A stretch of DNA of 64,000 nt from Prosopocoilus inquinatus. Taxonomy: Eukaryota; Arthropoda; Insecta; Coleoptera; Lucanidae. Below the pieces are notes generated by a model that had not been told where the DNA came from, ran no database searches, and saw only the letters and a program-made list of their open reading frames with translations. The stretch is taken from assembly GCA_036172665.1 (NCBI GenBank), contig CM069870.1, positions 71,300,212-71,364,211 of the forward strand. Reading direction: 5' to 3'. Each line of letters opens with the position of its first letter. Position 1 is the first letter of the stretch. Shown here in pieces: positions 45,331 through 56,300 of the stretch. The position numbers and the translations under genes were made by a program.

Positions 45331-45899
45331 CCTTATCAACTCTGAATGTTTTTTTTTATTGACCACATGACTCTTCTAATTTTATCTTGATAGATCAGAT
45401 GATAGACGGAGACATTTTTTTTTGTATCTATCTATTTATAACGTTCAATGATTATTTATTTTGACGCATCGCTAAGGACGTTACCCACGTATAAGTTCAA
45501 GTTTGCGCGTCTGTACACACGTACTTACGTTCGGTTTTTAATCATTATGATTAGCGAGGGCCGATGCTTTATTTATTTTCATTTTACTTTTTTGCCGCCC
45601 CGAGTAATTAACGCCGGAAACGAGCTTGACGTCACAGGCGATTGTTTCGCTTAAGACTTGGCCCCAACCTTGATGCGCGGTGCGCGCGTATTTTTAGCAC
45701 CTGATCAATGATTTTGTTTGCGTGAGTTCAAATCGTCGTCTGTTCGATACCTCACTTCCTTGTGCATTTTTTTTTCTGATTGCGTTGCGCACCGTATTAA
45801 TTATTGTTATTAAGGCAGATGCGAAGCTGCATCATGTATCACATTTTAATTCTTTCTTCGTTCTTTTTTAACATTTACGTGTGGCACGATACAGTGGTT
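45331..45899. other. Unique stretch; no gene supported
   Basis: Ordinary AT-rich sequence, becoming GC-richer near 45640-45700 (gatgcgcggtgcgcgcg). A 68-codon plus frame (45448-45654) shows no domain. Confidence 0.3.
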
Positions 45900-46795
45900 G
45901 TCAGTTGGCCACACTGCTGTTTCCGTTTGGGCGCTTTGGATGCTAGAGGTCATGTGACCCATTTTTGAATTCTAATTGGCTAGCAGCCATCTTGACTCGC
46001 TCGTAAGTCCTTCCGGCGGCCTCCACTGCAAGCTTCACTTTGCATTTCTTCGTTACAAGATGGAGATATGTTAACGTGTATCGGAAATCATTGCTAATTC
46101 TATGCGCGATTCTAATTAACTACAGTGTTTACTGGAATTCTTTGTGCCTTGTAAACCTGCCGAGTTGCGTTACTTGCAACTTCACCAAGCGGTTGACCCG
46201 TTCTTTTCCCCGACACACTGAAAGGTAATTTGAGACTCCGTTTTGTCCATCCACGTTTTCTACGATTTCTTTGTTTCAACAGAGGAATCCGCTTTCTCGT
46301 TTTGGGCTTTTCTTCTGGCTCTGTTATATTTTGTTACGTTAAGTTTCCTGGAATCAAGTTTGGTGTTGGTTTCTTTTCTTTTCACCGCGCTTTTGAGTTT
46401 CCGGCGATTCCGATGTCGCCAGATGTTCCATTTTGTAGCGACTAATGCGTCGCATTGCGGTGTTTGGTGGGAGGAACACAGGTGGGCACGCGCTCGGAGA
46501 AACGAGCGTATTTTGTCTCTAACGACTTGGGTGTGGCTGTTTCGGAACCTTTTGTCACGAATTTTCTGTGAGTTGGCCTACATTTTTGTGGATTTTTCGC
46601 CCGTCGTTATTTTCCCCCAAGATTTAAGCGGGGATCGCTTTCTGCGGATTTGGCAGCGATTTTGGTGAGTAGAGCAGGTGGCACCAGTATCATGATGCCA
46701 CACTGGACTCCGCCTTTGAAGCTTCATCTTGTATTGATCAAGTATTACTTCTAATAAAGTCATTATTATTATTATTATTATTATTTTGTTATCTC
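45900..46795 (+). other. Possible transcribed locus or retroelement 3' end
   Basis: Promoter-like words cluster at 45950-46010: gtcatgtgac (E-box dyad), attggctag (inverted CCAAT), gccatcttgac (YY1/Pho-like). Splice-like signals follow on the plus strand: donor aaag|gtaatt near 46223, acceptor tttgtttcaacag near 46281, donor ttttg|gtgagt near 46669. It ends with aataaag (46754) and an (ATT)9 run (to 46787). A non-LTR retroelement 3' end with a trinucleotide tail gives the same ending. The Phe/Leu-rich frame at 46243-46668 is not recognisable as a protein. Confidence 0.3.
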
Positions 46796-47220
46796 GTCTG
46801 TACCTACGTGCAACGCAGGGTAAGTTATTTTTTTTTCGGGTGACCTCGTGGTCACTCTTTTGTTAATTGTTCCCTCCTCGTTTCCCGTTATTGTAGCTTC
46901 ACATTTTCTGTTATCCCCGTTGCGACTGGGAGAAGGTTTGGCAGTGACGAATCCTTTGTAACATCGACCGATCACCGTTTGACTTACATTAGGGAGTCGA
47001 GCCCCAGCCGCTATCTTCTGTCCCGTTGAAAAGGGCTGTTATTGACCGGACGTCCTGGGCAGGACCATCGCTGAATCGTCGACGCCGCCTTGCGAGGCGA
47101 CGTCTTCGTTTTACGTCGTCGCTGTGTGTAAAATTATTTTTTCCCCTCCCGTACAATATCGAACGGATTCGACATTTGTCGGATGGGTCTCAGGTATACG
47201 TCACTCGTCTAAGCTGAAGC
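46796..47220 (+). repeat. Dispersed repeat copy (acctacgtgcaacg)
   Basis: ctgtacctacgtgcaacg, agggtaagttatttttt, tgacctcgtggtcactcttttg, and later cgtcgacgccgccttgcg, ttacgtcgtcgctgtgtg and ttcccctcccg. All of these occur in inverted order and orientation at 50640-50810. Function unknown. Confidence 0.7.
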
Positions 47221-47389
47221 TCCCTTTAAAATCATCATAATAGTTGCGTTTTTATAGTAACGGCATCGACTGTGCATGCGCCGTGGATCGTGATTAATTA
47301 AAATCGCCGTAATATGGTCTAACGTCACCAGAGACTGCACGAAACCCCCCGGCTTTATGCATGTAAATTCAAGCGGATCAAATAACTTC

Positions 47390-47700
47390 TCATATACTAC
47401 TTTGGGTCTTTTAATTGAGTTGGGTTGACCTTGACAATGGCGTACTTTGCTTAAATAGTTCTTTTTTTACTTTACTCTTCTGCATTTTAAACTTTTTGCT
47501 TCGATCGAGTACAGTTAGGTTGAGTTCAATTCAGTTGAGTTGTGATTTGCTGCGCTTTATTTTCACATTTTTATTTTTGATTTCTTTTTCTTAATTCTTT
47601 TACTTGTATTGAATGGAGTTAGGTCATTTAAATTGTTTTTCCCAGCTGTTGGATCGAATTTGGTTGATCTTGAAATTGTTCGAGTTGCTCTTAAATCGTT
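47390..47700 (+). repeat. Short array of gttgggttgacctt type
   Basis: gagttgggttgaccttgac, gttgagttcaattcagttg, gaatttggttgatcttg: same family as 42.53-43.58 kb. Confidence 0.6.
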
Positions 47701-47746
47701 TTTAATCGGCGCCCTCATGCGCCTTGCTTACCTTGCTCCGGCCCTG
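47700..47746 (-). mobile_element. hAT-like terminus
   Basis: Minus strand from 47746: CAGGGCCGGAGCAAGGTAAG, then gcgcatgagggcgcc. This is a typical hAT-type end. The opposite end is not seen, so this is a truncated or solo end. Confidence 0.5.
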
Positions 47747-48029
47747 GTAATTAGGAAAATGGATATTATTTTGTCTTTCGTTCGATAATCCGAGCATTTC
47801 GTAATTTCAGATCAACCAGTGCAATTATTAGATCGGATTAAAGAGATCCTACTGTATTTTAGGAAATGAAAGTGTCAAAAAATACTTATAACAATAAATA
47901 AATAAAAATATCAGTTAGGGATGTGTTGCAAAAACTATTTTACCTATTTTTGTTAGTTATTTTTTAATTTATTTAGCAGAAGTATCTTTCTGCTCTTTAT
48001 AATATAAAGAAGATAAACATTTTTCCTAA

Positions 48030-48123
48030 TCGCATGGTGAGGGCGGGGGGGATTTGTCAACCAACCCAACCCAGCGGGCCGGTCTCGCCGCCCGGGACCC
48101 CGCAACTATTAAGGCCGCCTCTG
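48030..48123 (-). mobile_element. Second hAT-like terminus
   Basis: Minus strand from 48123: CAGAGGCGGCCTTAATAG, then ggcggcgagaccggcc. CAGAGGCGG ends are common in hAT elements. It points the same way as the end at 47746, so the two are not a simple pair. Confidence 0.45.
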
Positions 48124-48477
48124 ATGTTAGTGTAAAGAAACGATATTGAAATTAACCCAAAAAATTAATACTTAAAGCTTTCGATTTCGATTAGGGTTAC
48201 TTCAGGCATATTAATTTCGTTTTCGGTTTTCAATGGGTTTTGTTTTTTTTACGATTACGGTGTACACCACTGGTTATGGCGCAGATACCAAGTAAAATAT
48301 TATGGGAATGACGACTGAAATCCCCCCTTTCCCCTCAAGGGACAAGTGTCTCCAAAACCAAAAGAGCCGAAAATAGATTTGCTGCTCTCGCCTTTAGGTG
48401 AATCTGGTAAATCTGGTCTTCTCGACGACATTTTTTCAATTCCTCCGTCACCACCAACCGCAAAACAAAACAAAATT

Positions 48478-48593
48478 GCGACGTTCTTTCATGGAATCTT
48501 CTGTTCGGCATTAAAAAAAGTCGAGGAGACAAACCGCGACGTTCTTTCATAGAATCTTCTTTTCGGCGTTAAAAAAAGTCGAGGAGGCAAAAA
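48478..48593 (+). repeat. 58-bp tandem duplication
   Basis: gcgacgttctttcatggaat cttctgttcggcattaaaaa begins at 48478 and again at 48536 with about five substitutions. Non-coding. Confidence 0.9.
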
Positions 48594-48703
48594 CCAGTTT
48601 GCCTAACGCCGGTAGATTTCCTAGATGGTCGAAAAAAGTCGACGAAAAAATGTTTTACGACCTGAAAATTTTCCAAGCGGAAGAGCAAGACGTGCATCTT
48701 ACC

Positions 48704-48822
48704 GTTAGGGTAACTTCTCAATGGAGCTGTGACGAAATAGATGATAGATGACTGCGGGAATTGCGAGCAGAAAATGTCATCCATCGTCTACTATCACAGC
48801 TCCGCTGTGAACTTACCCTTAG
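48704..48822. mobile_element. Short palindromic MITE-like element
   Basis: ttagggtaacttctcaatgg agctgtga (48704 on) is complementary to tcacagctccgctgtgaact tacccttag (to 48822), with about 60 bp between. Non-coding. Confidence 0.6.
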
Positions 48823-49640
48823 CCAGGCCAACGAACGTCTGTCTCTCGAAGGTAATAATTACCTACTACCTCCGACGAGAAGAAACACGAGCAGGATGTT
48901 TACGTATGTAGATCCTCGCCTGAATCTAAATGTCAAACGCTAATTCACGATGCGATAATTACGGTTATTTGCATAATTGAAGGAAAAAAGTCCACGTGGT
49001 AGAGGAATTCGTCCGATTCAATTTAATCGTCGGTGATTGACTGGGTTCCCCGTGGCGCGTAAAAAATGTGTTTTCCTGTTGTGAAGCGACAGTAGCGACG
49101 TTGTAGTAACGGTTTTTAGGAGAGAAATAAATGCGAAGACGCGAATCAGGAGAACGCAGACAAATCGAAAATAAATGATTTTTTTCTTTGATGGGGGCTC
49201 GTTTTCAAACGGGCTTCGTCCTGTTGGACAGTACAATGCCTACCACTTTGAGGTTAGGATATGCCCCGTCCACTGACTCCCGTTGACAGTCGCGTCGTGT
49301 CGTCTCCTAGTTTCAAACTCATTGAAAATAAAACGCAACAATAAACAAGCATCTGCTTGGTTAGTTACTCCTTTCTGGTAACGATTGCTAGCGACCATCT
49401 GAATGAATTTAGTTTATCTCCTGAATAATTAACGTAACATAGTAGTAAGTCGGCGCTAAAGAACACAATCAGCTGTTCTGAGCTAGTTCTCAAAAGAAGA
49501 CGGGCGTGGTCAAAGTCAAGGGCGCCAGGAGGAGTGACCCTGGCTGATATCTACGCCATTGCGGAACCGTCCTCCAAGGATCGCAGCGTGCGCCAAAATT
49601 TCATTTCATTAAGTACGTAACATAATTAAAATAATACGTT
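48823..49640. other. Non-coding stretch with a dispersed repeat copy
   Basis: 49469-49600 (cagctgttctgagctagttc ... aagggcgccaggaggagtga ... cgcagcgtgcg) resembles 41869-42000. Minus frame 49018-49236 is unsupported. Confidence 0.4.
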
Positions 49641-50400
49641 ACGTTTGACTAAGGTCATAAGTTTGCTCGCGCGTAGATGTCAAACGTTACTCAGTTGTCA
49701 CGTAGTGTCGCCACCTCTCGTTGGCACATCGAGTCTCGTGTGTGTCGATGGTTGCCAAATGTCGGACGTCCTTGGCCTTAGCCTCACGTATTCGTCCTTC
49801 TTTGCACTTGATTCGCCTCCGGGATACGATGAGCGGCGGAGAAGTATCGGCGAAATTGCATCCTCTTGTCACCACCGGCGGTTTGATTTTTGTGACGACA
49901 AGGAAGCGCACGGCACTGTTTGGACCTAAGACCGTGGCAGAATACGGAGGAGGGCCTGCGTCAATCCGTAATTTACCGTATGTCCGGAACGGAGATGCTT
50001 CGAGGACAATGATGTCGAACAAAGTTACTTAACTGTGTCCACTCGGTGGAGACGGCGTGGGATGACTCAGAAGTTGTTATCGGAAAAGGCGCCACCCAGC
50101 AGTTGTTACGTAACTCAAGAGTAAAGAGAATACACGACCGGGAGGGTGTATTCTGTTCCGTCCACGGAGTATCCAATTCCCTAGGGCTCGTATTCGAGCG
50201 CAAAACCCCACCCCTTAACGATATAACGATGTTCCCCTGACAATGACATACAAAAAAAGAGACACTTCGGCCGTAAATCTCGCCCGCATACGGGGCGAGC
50301 AACGACCATGCCTTAAATAAATTCATATAGAAAGCCCAACTCGTAGACAGAAAAAGCGCTTTTACGTGAGTACTCACGCGTCAGCTTACATCAATATGTA
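49641..50400. other. GC-richer block with overlapping frames, unassigned
   Basis: Distinctly GC-richer than its flanks. Frames overlap on both strands: plus 49721-50032 and 50046-50240; minus 49687-50022 and 49973-50377. None shows a domain I can name, and no splice framework favours one strand. An old retroelement fragment or a first exon with promoter are possible. Direct repeats flanking the block are not evident. Confidence 0.3.
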
Positions 50401-50639
50401 AACGCTCAAAACTAAATTAAAGCGCCAAAACAACAAAGAAGGGGTGAAATTTAAAAATTCACTATAAACTCTTTTCCAAAATACAAAAAAAAAAAACATT
50501 GAAAACCTGTAAAAAAATTTCAACAATGTTTAAGACACTGAAGGAGCTCCTCAACAGCGATAGCAAAATTATTAATTTCATCCCGAACAAAAGGGAAACA
50601 AGTGCTAAAAGAGCGCCAACGAAGGCTCCGGGAGGGAAA

Positions 50640-50810
50640 AGGAACATTTTCCACACAGCGACGACGTGAAACGAAGACGCAAGGTGGCGTCGACGACAAT
50701 AATGGGAAGGAAAAAATTAGCAAAAGAATGTCCACGAGGTCGCCAAAAAAAAAAAAATTACTTACCCTACGTTGCACGTAGGTCAACTAAACTCGACCCA
50801 ACAACTGAAC
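50640..50810 (-). repeat. Inverted copy of the acctacgtgcaacg repeat
   Basis: Reverse complement shows gacctacgtgcaacgtaggg taagtaat, gcgacctcgtggacattctt, gtcgtcgacgccaccttgcg and cacgtcgtcgctgtgtgg, matching 46796-47160. The sequence between 50400 and 50640 is A/T-rich and unassigned. Confidence 0.75.
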
Positions 50811-51440
50811 CTTTTCTATTCAAACCAAGCCAAAAAATTAAAAATCAAAAAGCAATAAAAAAATTGATGTTAACAAATCTCGAGTCCAAATAAAAAATGT
50901 AACGCAAATTAAAATGAACCTCAGCAAATTTCAAGGTCAACTGAACTGAAAAATTTTAAAAATACTTTAAACAGGAAAGCAAATATATTAAAATTTATAC
51001 GTGGATTAAAGTTAAACAAATCTCAAGGTCAATCCAACTAACGACATCAACAAAACTTCATCTGACATAAGTAAATGATTAAAAATTACTAGAAAAAATA
51101 AACTAAATATTTCAAAAAAAAATTAGAAATCGATTAAAATGAAGTCAACTAATGTCAACGTCAATCTAACTCAACTACTCTCCACCTAACCCCATTTAAC
51201 ACAAATAAATATTAAAATATCCAAGAGAAAAATATAGAAGTTGTTAACAATTAAAAATCAATTAAAACGAAGCTCAATTTGTATGTAAAAAATGTAACTT
51301 TTGTTTCATTATAATTAATTTACTTCTCTACCTTTTTCTTTAAAGGAAAACCTGAAAGAAACCCTAACTCAAACCGACAGAAAACCTTAACTGAAACAAT
51401 AACCGCATTTAGCTTAAAATTAAAATCGAAACCTTAACCC
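50810..51440 (-). repeat. Inverted array of gttgggttgacctt type
   Basis: aaggtcaactgaactgaaaa, ctcaaggtcaatccaactaa, cgtcaatctaactcaacta: complementary to the 42.53-43.58 kb array. A-rich on the plus strand accordingly. Confidence 0.65.
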
Positions 51441-51755
51441 TAACCTTTTACAACATGCGTGTACATCCTTGGCCATATTTGCGTCATCAGATTTTGGGTC
51501 TTTTTCGATTTTCTTCTTCCTTCAAAAGGTCTTTTGCAATAATTTTGAAAGTAAACGGAACATAACGGGAGTGGTTGGATAAGGAAGTCAAGTTTTTGTT
51601 TGTTTTTTTCATTCAGTCAGTTTTGTCACGTCCAGCTATGTATATACAGGGTAATCCACAATCATACCTACTTTTAGTAATCTTCTATCACGTTCAGCTT
51701 TTTGGGGGTCACTTTCCTGGCTAGATCGCCGCTGAGTGGAGTCCGTAATCATAAC

Positions 51756-53522
51756 ACCTACCTGTGCAAAGCTTTGTTTTCCCACGCCGCACAGTGATCG
51801 AAATGCATAATCTAGCTGTGCAAAAATATAAAAGTAAGTAGTACCAATTTAAAAAAGTCGATGTTTTTTTTGTGTAATATACTTCGGTAGATACTAAGAC
51901 ATCATAAAATTTTTAGTTATTTAAGTAACTAAGCGTGGGGCTTTCAAACCCCAAATGCACAAAAACAGTAAACGAAACGCTCATGTTTGTCTTTTCTTAA
52001 GCCTGAAAGTGTGCGTCTTGTTTTTAAGATTCTGTTGCGACTTGTGTTTTCGGAAGCTATGGATAATTCTCCTACAAGTAATATAAACATTGAACAGCGA
52101 CCATTTTAAATTTGAATGATTCTTTTATGTCAACTGACACGCTGTTGAAATTTATGATGTAGTAATCACTCATATCCGCTGATATTCGAGTTGAAAAGTG
52201 TTTGTGTACAATCACGAAGAATGTTTGTATTTAATTAATAAAATGGTATGTGCAAGAAATCGCAAACAAATATACAGAGTGAATAAAAAGTAAGGAAGGT
52301 TGATGTGATGATAGGTTTTACAAGAAAATATTTTAAGTAAAAGTTAAATTATTATTTAAATGCCACAAACTGGCGTTCTTCATTTTTTTCTTGTGACGTC
52401 ATAATCTTGGACTGTGGCGTTATAATCCGGGGATGTGACGTCATAATCTGGATCTGTGACGTCACGATCTGGGACTGTGACGTCATCGATAATTTTTTAA
52501 GTTACAACGTCTAATTTTTTATACCCAGATTGATAATATATTTTTTCTCTCTACGGCCATATAGGATTTTATAAGAAAAATGTTGAGAAGTCACAAAATA
52601 AAACTCTTGTTTCTATAATATTTTATAAAATCGTGAACAGAAAAAATTGAAAAAAATATATAAATTTTTTTTTTATTCTTGAACCGGACAGAAAGAAGAT
52701 GGGACTTCAATTATGAGAAATATATTAAATAGATAATTATAAATAATAAATAGATTTTATACAAAATTACTGATGACGTCACAGTTCAAAATTATGATGC
52801 CACAAGAAAAAAATTTAAAACGCCAGTTTGTGGCAAATAATTAGCCATTTCACTTTTATTTAAAACATTTTTTTGGAAAACCTGTAATAGCGACCACGCA
52901 TTCCTAATTTTTATTCTCACTCTATATTTATTTGCAATTTCTTGTATACGTTAATCAAATAGTGATTTTACACAAACATATCTGAACTCGAAAATCAACG
53001 CATATAAGTGGTTACTATGCAATAGATTTCAACAACGTGCGAGTTGACTTAAAAGAATAATTCAAATTTAAGATCATGGTATCTTCAATGTTCAATTACC
53101 AATTACAATTAGTAGAGGGAAAACCGAAATTGAAACAAAATCTTAAAAATAACACATTTTCAAGCTTCAGACGAATATGAGAATTTCGTTTACTGCTTTT
53201 TATATGCATTTAAAAACCCTATCTTTAGTTACACAAATAATTACAATTTTTTTCTTCGAGTTCATCTGGGATGAGGAAAACCGAATCTCAGAGTGAAAAT
53301 GGATAAATTTTATTTAAAAACAATTTTTCAAATCGTTAAAATCAATAAACTTTTATGCTTTGAATTTTGCACAGCTAGATTAGGCGTTTCAACCACTATG
53401 CGCCGGCGCGCCGTCTCCACTGAGTGGACGCAATTACGCAACGCAATTTTTTGCATTATTTGAACCACTTAGCAGTGACAACCGGGGGATTCATTCATAA
53501 GCTTTGCACGACAGGTAAAGCG
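51756..53522. mobile_element. 1.77-kb palindromic (foldback) element
   Basis: Left acctacctgtgcaaagcttt, aatctagctgtgcaaaa, gcaagaaatcgcaaacaaat, tgccacaaactggcgtt pair with right aagctttgcacgacaggt, ttttgcacagctagatt, atttatttgcaatttcttg, aacgccagtttgtggca. The centre is near 52600, the arms are 700-850 bp and moderately diverged, and the central spacer is ~270 bp. No coding capacity is seen. Outer words (tacagggtaatccacaatca at 51650) suggest a further element boundary. Confidence 0.8.
52392..52490 (+). repeat. 21-bp repeat with TGACGTCA core, about five copies
   Basis: tgtgacgtcataatctgga-c begins at 52392, 52413, 52434, 52455 and 52476, exactly every 21 bp. Three to four copies keep an intact TGACGTCA, the palindromic CRE/ATF-type site. 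The mirror position in the right arm (52774-52784) has only one, so the expansion occurred after the palindrome formed. Confidence 0.9.
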
Positions 53523-55600
53523 GCAAACGTTTATCTCCTCCTCACCTTATTTTATTATACATTTAAGTATTTATTGTAGAGGTCAGAGGCAAATTGAAAG
53601 AAAAACTCATCAGAGCATCAACTTTCTCCCCTTTTCGTTTATTAAATTATCTGATCTTTTTATTTTTGATAAATTCTAACTCTTTTCGAAATGTCGCTCA
53701 CACTGAACCGAATTGAAGACCGAAATTAATTAGCACAGCCAAAAACTTATGTTTGGGTTTACTTGATGTTTGTTTGCATTCTCCCTCGGCACGTGTAATG
53801 TTTATTTTGATATGTCGTGCGTAAATTCGAGCAAAATATTCATACTCACTCCTGCGCGCAAGTATTTTTTAATACAGATGGTAATTACGTTATGCAACTC
53901 GCGAGGTTGGAAAATTATTTTCATTGTCACCTGACATAATATTTATGAGGCCCGAGTGTTAAGTCGTTCTTTGCTTTTCTGTTTTTTCTTTTGTTTTGCT
54001 TCGCACAATTTTGTCGTCCAAATTAACTTTGTTGTTTTCTCTTTTTTCTTTCTTCTACTGGGGGAGGTGTACAACTGTATACTCTGTAGATGTGGCATTT
54101 CTTCGGAGTCGCCACTAATTGAACGAGGAAGCTGCCCGAAGGCCATTATTGTGGTACGATAGTTTGTATACGTCAGCTGGGGTAATTCCTTGGCGCCCTT
54201 ATTGTTATGCTCGCCCTTTTCCTTCAGAGATTAGCTCCGCTTGATTCCTCAGCGCAACTTGCTACCACATTTCAGTAAGTGACCAGCAGTAATCGTATTA
54301 AGGTGGTAGCACTTGATACAACAAGAACCCTTTAAAGACCTTTATCTGTACTGACATTTGACGGCCCCTTCACTGATCGAAAATGTTCATCAAAGAACGT
54401 ACTTCAATTAACAAAGATAAAAATGATGATTTTGTGTTGCTTAGAAAGGAAAGAAACTCTCATTTATTTTGTTCCTCCCCCGTACACATTCAATTGTAAG
54501 AAAATTAAGAAAAATTCCTTACACGTACTGGATTTTTTTTCTCTCTCTCACTCTCTTCTAATTAATTATCTGCGCTATTTTTGTAGCAAGTTTGCGTAAA
54601 TCGATAAATTGATGGCTCGTTTTGTTGATTGACATCGCGCCAAACGACGCCATCTTGAAACCTCTCTCTCTCTCTCAATCATTTACCATAATTAGTTCGT
54701 CCCGAACCAGACCGTGCATGTATAAAATATTGGAAAAATTCGCATTATTTACTCAATTATGAAATAATTATTACATCTGCGTGCGTGCCGACATTTATAA
54801 AAAAAAAAATAATAATAAAGAAAAAAAATTATTGCCGCCTGAAATGTTAGTATTGGCGTTCGCGCGCGTCAATGGAATCGAGTTTTCTCCATGAATTATT
54901 TATTTATTTGTTTAATGGGCCCGAAACTACATATTTGTTTTGGTTATTCGCGGTCGAAAAACGCGGGCCAAAAATTCGGTGATGTGCGAAAAAACCCCGA
55001 AGGCCTCTCTTCCTCCATCGTGGATGTGCCAGAAGTCGCGTAGCCTTTTTTCCTTTATTAAATACAATACGAGGAAGAAGCAGATGATGATGGTGATGAT
55101 TATGATGATGATGAGTTAGTTATTCGCCTCGGACTTTCGCAACTTTCGCATTGACGCAAATCTTGCACGCCAGAAAAACCAAAGCGTTGCGAATCTGTTG
55201 TGCAAGAAGGAGATTAAAAATAAATAATTTTATCGAACGTTGTAAACCTTGCAATAAGCAAGAACGTATTTATAATTCATTTATTCGTTACGCACAACAT
55301 TACAATCGCTTCGGACTCGAACAATAATAAGTAACTGTGTTACGTACAGCAGCGATGCTCTCTGCCTCTTCAAGAGCGCTATCCCCGCTCCCTATTGTTT
55401 CGGAGAAACAAGAATTAATGCCACGCCATCATCGCATTTGAAAGTGTAGCAGGGTGGGGTTAACTCCACTTCCCCATTAGTGAGCGCATCCCCGACACGA
55501 AACATTGCGCATGTAAAACAATAAATAATAATATAAGAACGGTGCTATATTAGGTTTACTGCAATTTATTTTATACGTAAAAGATCTTTTTTTTAAAGGA
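53523..55600. other. Long mostly unique stretch; no gene supported
   Basis: Includes (CT)n near 54664, (GAT)n near 55084-55112 and a GC-richer patch at 55350-55510 (gcagcgatgctctctgcctc, agggtggggttaactccac). Frames at 53943-54162 on both strands are short; MAFGQLPRSISGDSEEMPHL on the minus strand is the most protein-like but lacks splice support. Confidence 0.35.
54228..54274 (+). other. Candidate 47-bp exon (weak)
   Basis: Plus strand: strong pyrimidine tract and acceptor gcccttttccttcag (AG at 54226-54227), open in one frame (RLAPLDSSAQLATTF), then donor ca|gtaagt (intron start 54275). Both signals are near consensus and the interval is free of stops, but so short an exon can arise by chance; it could equally be untranslated. 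Confidence 0.25.
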
Positions 55601-55616
55601 AACTAAATGTTCCCTC

Positions 55617-56285
55617 ATCTCACGTGAATTCACGGCAAATCACGCCGCATGTAACTCGCACAACATTAACACGGGAATCACGCTATTGTCACGTCACGTG
55701 AATTCCTGTCATTTCATTATTTATCAAAACTTATGCAATTTAGAAATCAACTTTTTTTTTCGCGATGGTTGCCTTAAGTCTTAGGCTTGTCCAGTCCTCA
55801 GGAGCGGCATTGCATTTGGTGTTTGTAAAGTGTTCCGTGGCTTTGTTACTTTCAAACCTCCTCGACGTTGAAGGAGAAGCAGTATAGATTAGAATTTTCT
55901 CCCCAACACTGAGGGGTACCTGAAGTGGAAACCGAGCACCTCCGAGAAATATCCAGAGCGCGATTCGAACCCACGACCACGTGATTGCTTACCACTAATT
56001 TCTGTTATGACGGAAAACGAAATCACCAAGTGGATGAAATTGAATTTTGGAAAGAAAAGTGCAAGGTGAGTTTATCTCACAATTAATTAAAACTTCTCAG
56101 GTTTTCAGGTACTTAACGCCATCACCTGACACGAAATTGATGCAGCGTGTGATGATGACATGTAACTAACATGTGATATGACGTGAATGCGTGAAATGAC
56201 AATAGTGTAAATTAGGTCGAAATATGCGAGTCAATGGAAAAGCGAGTCTCTGTCACGTGAATTCATGTGACATGAGAGCAATAGC
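55617..56285. mobile_element. Inverted-repeat element with cacgtgaattc ends, interrupted by a SINE
   Basis: Left atctcacgtgaattcacg (55617 on) and gtcacgtcacgtgaattcc (55690) pair with right gtcacgtgaattcatgtgac (56254) and related words. The right end reads tgacatgagagcaatag, shared with the 35-kb element. The SINE at 55752-56017 sits inside it. Confidence 0.55.
55752..56017 (-). mobile_element. tRNA-derived SINE
   Basis: On the minus strand a box A-like word TAGTGGTAAGC (55997-55987) is followed about 30 nt later by a box B GGTTCGAATCG (55971-55961), as in a tRNA gene promoter. A ~200-nt unrelated body follows, then an A-run (T-run 55752-55760 on plus). These are the marks of a SINE copied by non-LTR machinery. 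A possible short target duplication, gaaatca-c, lies at about 55743 and 56019. The tRNA head does not form a complete tRNA, so this is not a tRNA gene. Confidence 0.75.
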
Positions 56286-56300
56286 AATTTGAGCTCTGTA

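Noticed and set aside
46243..46668. 141-codon plus-strand frame
   Set aside because: No domain or plausible codon pattern; hydrophobic from T/C-rich DNA. Kept only as part of the possible transcribed locus.
47700..48123. A single hAT element between the two hAT-like ends
   Set aside because: Both ends point the same way, so they cannot be the left and right ends of one element.
55961..55997. tRNA gene
   Set aside because: Boxes A and B are present but no full cloverleaf or acceptor stem can be formed; context and A-tail indicate a SINE.
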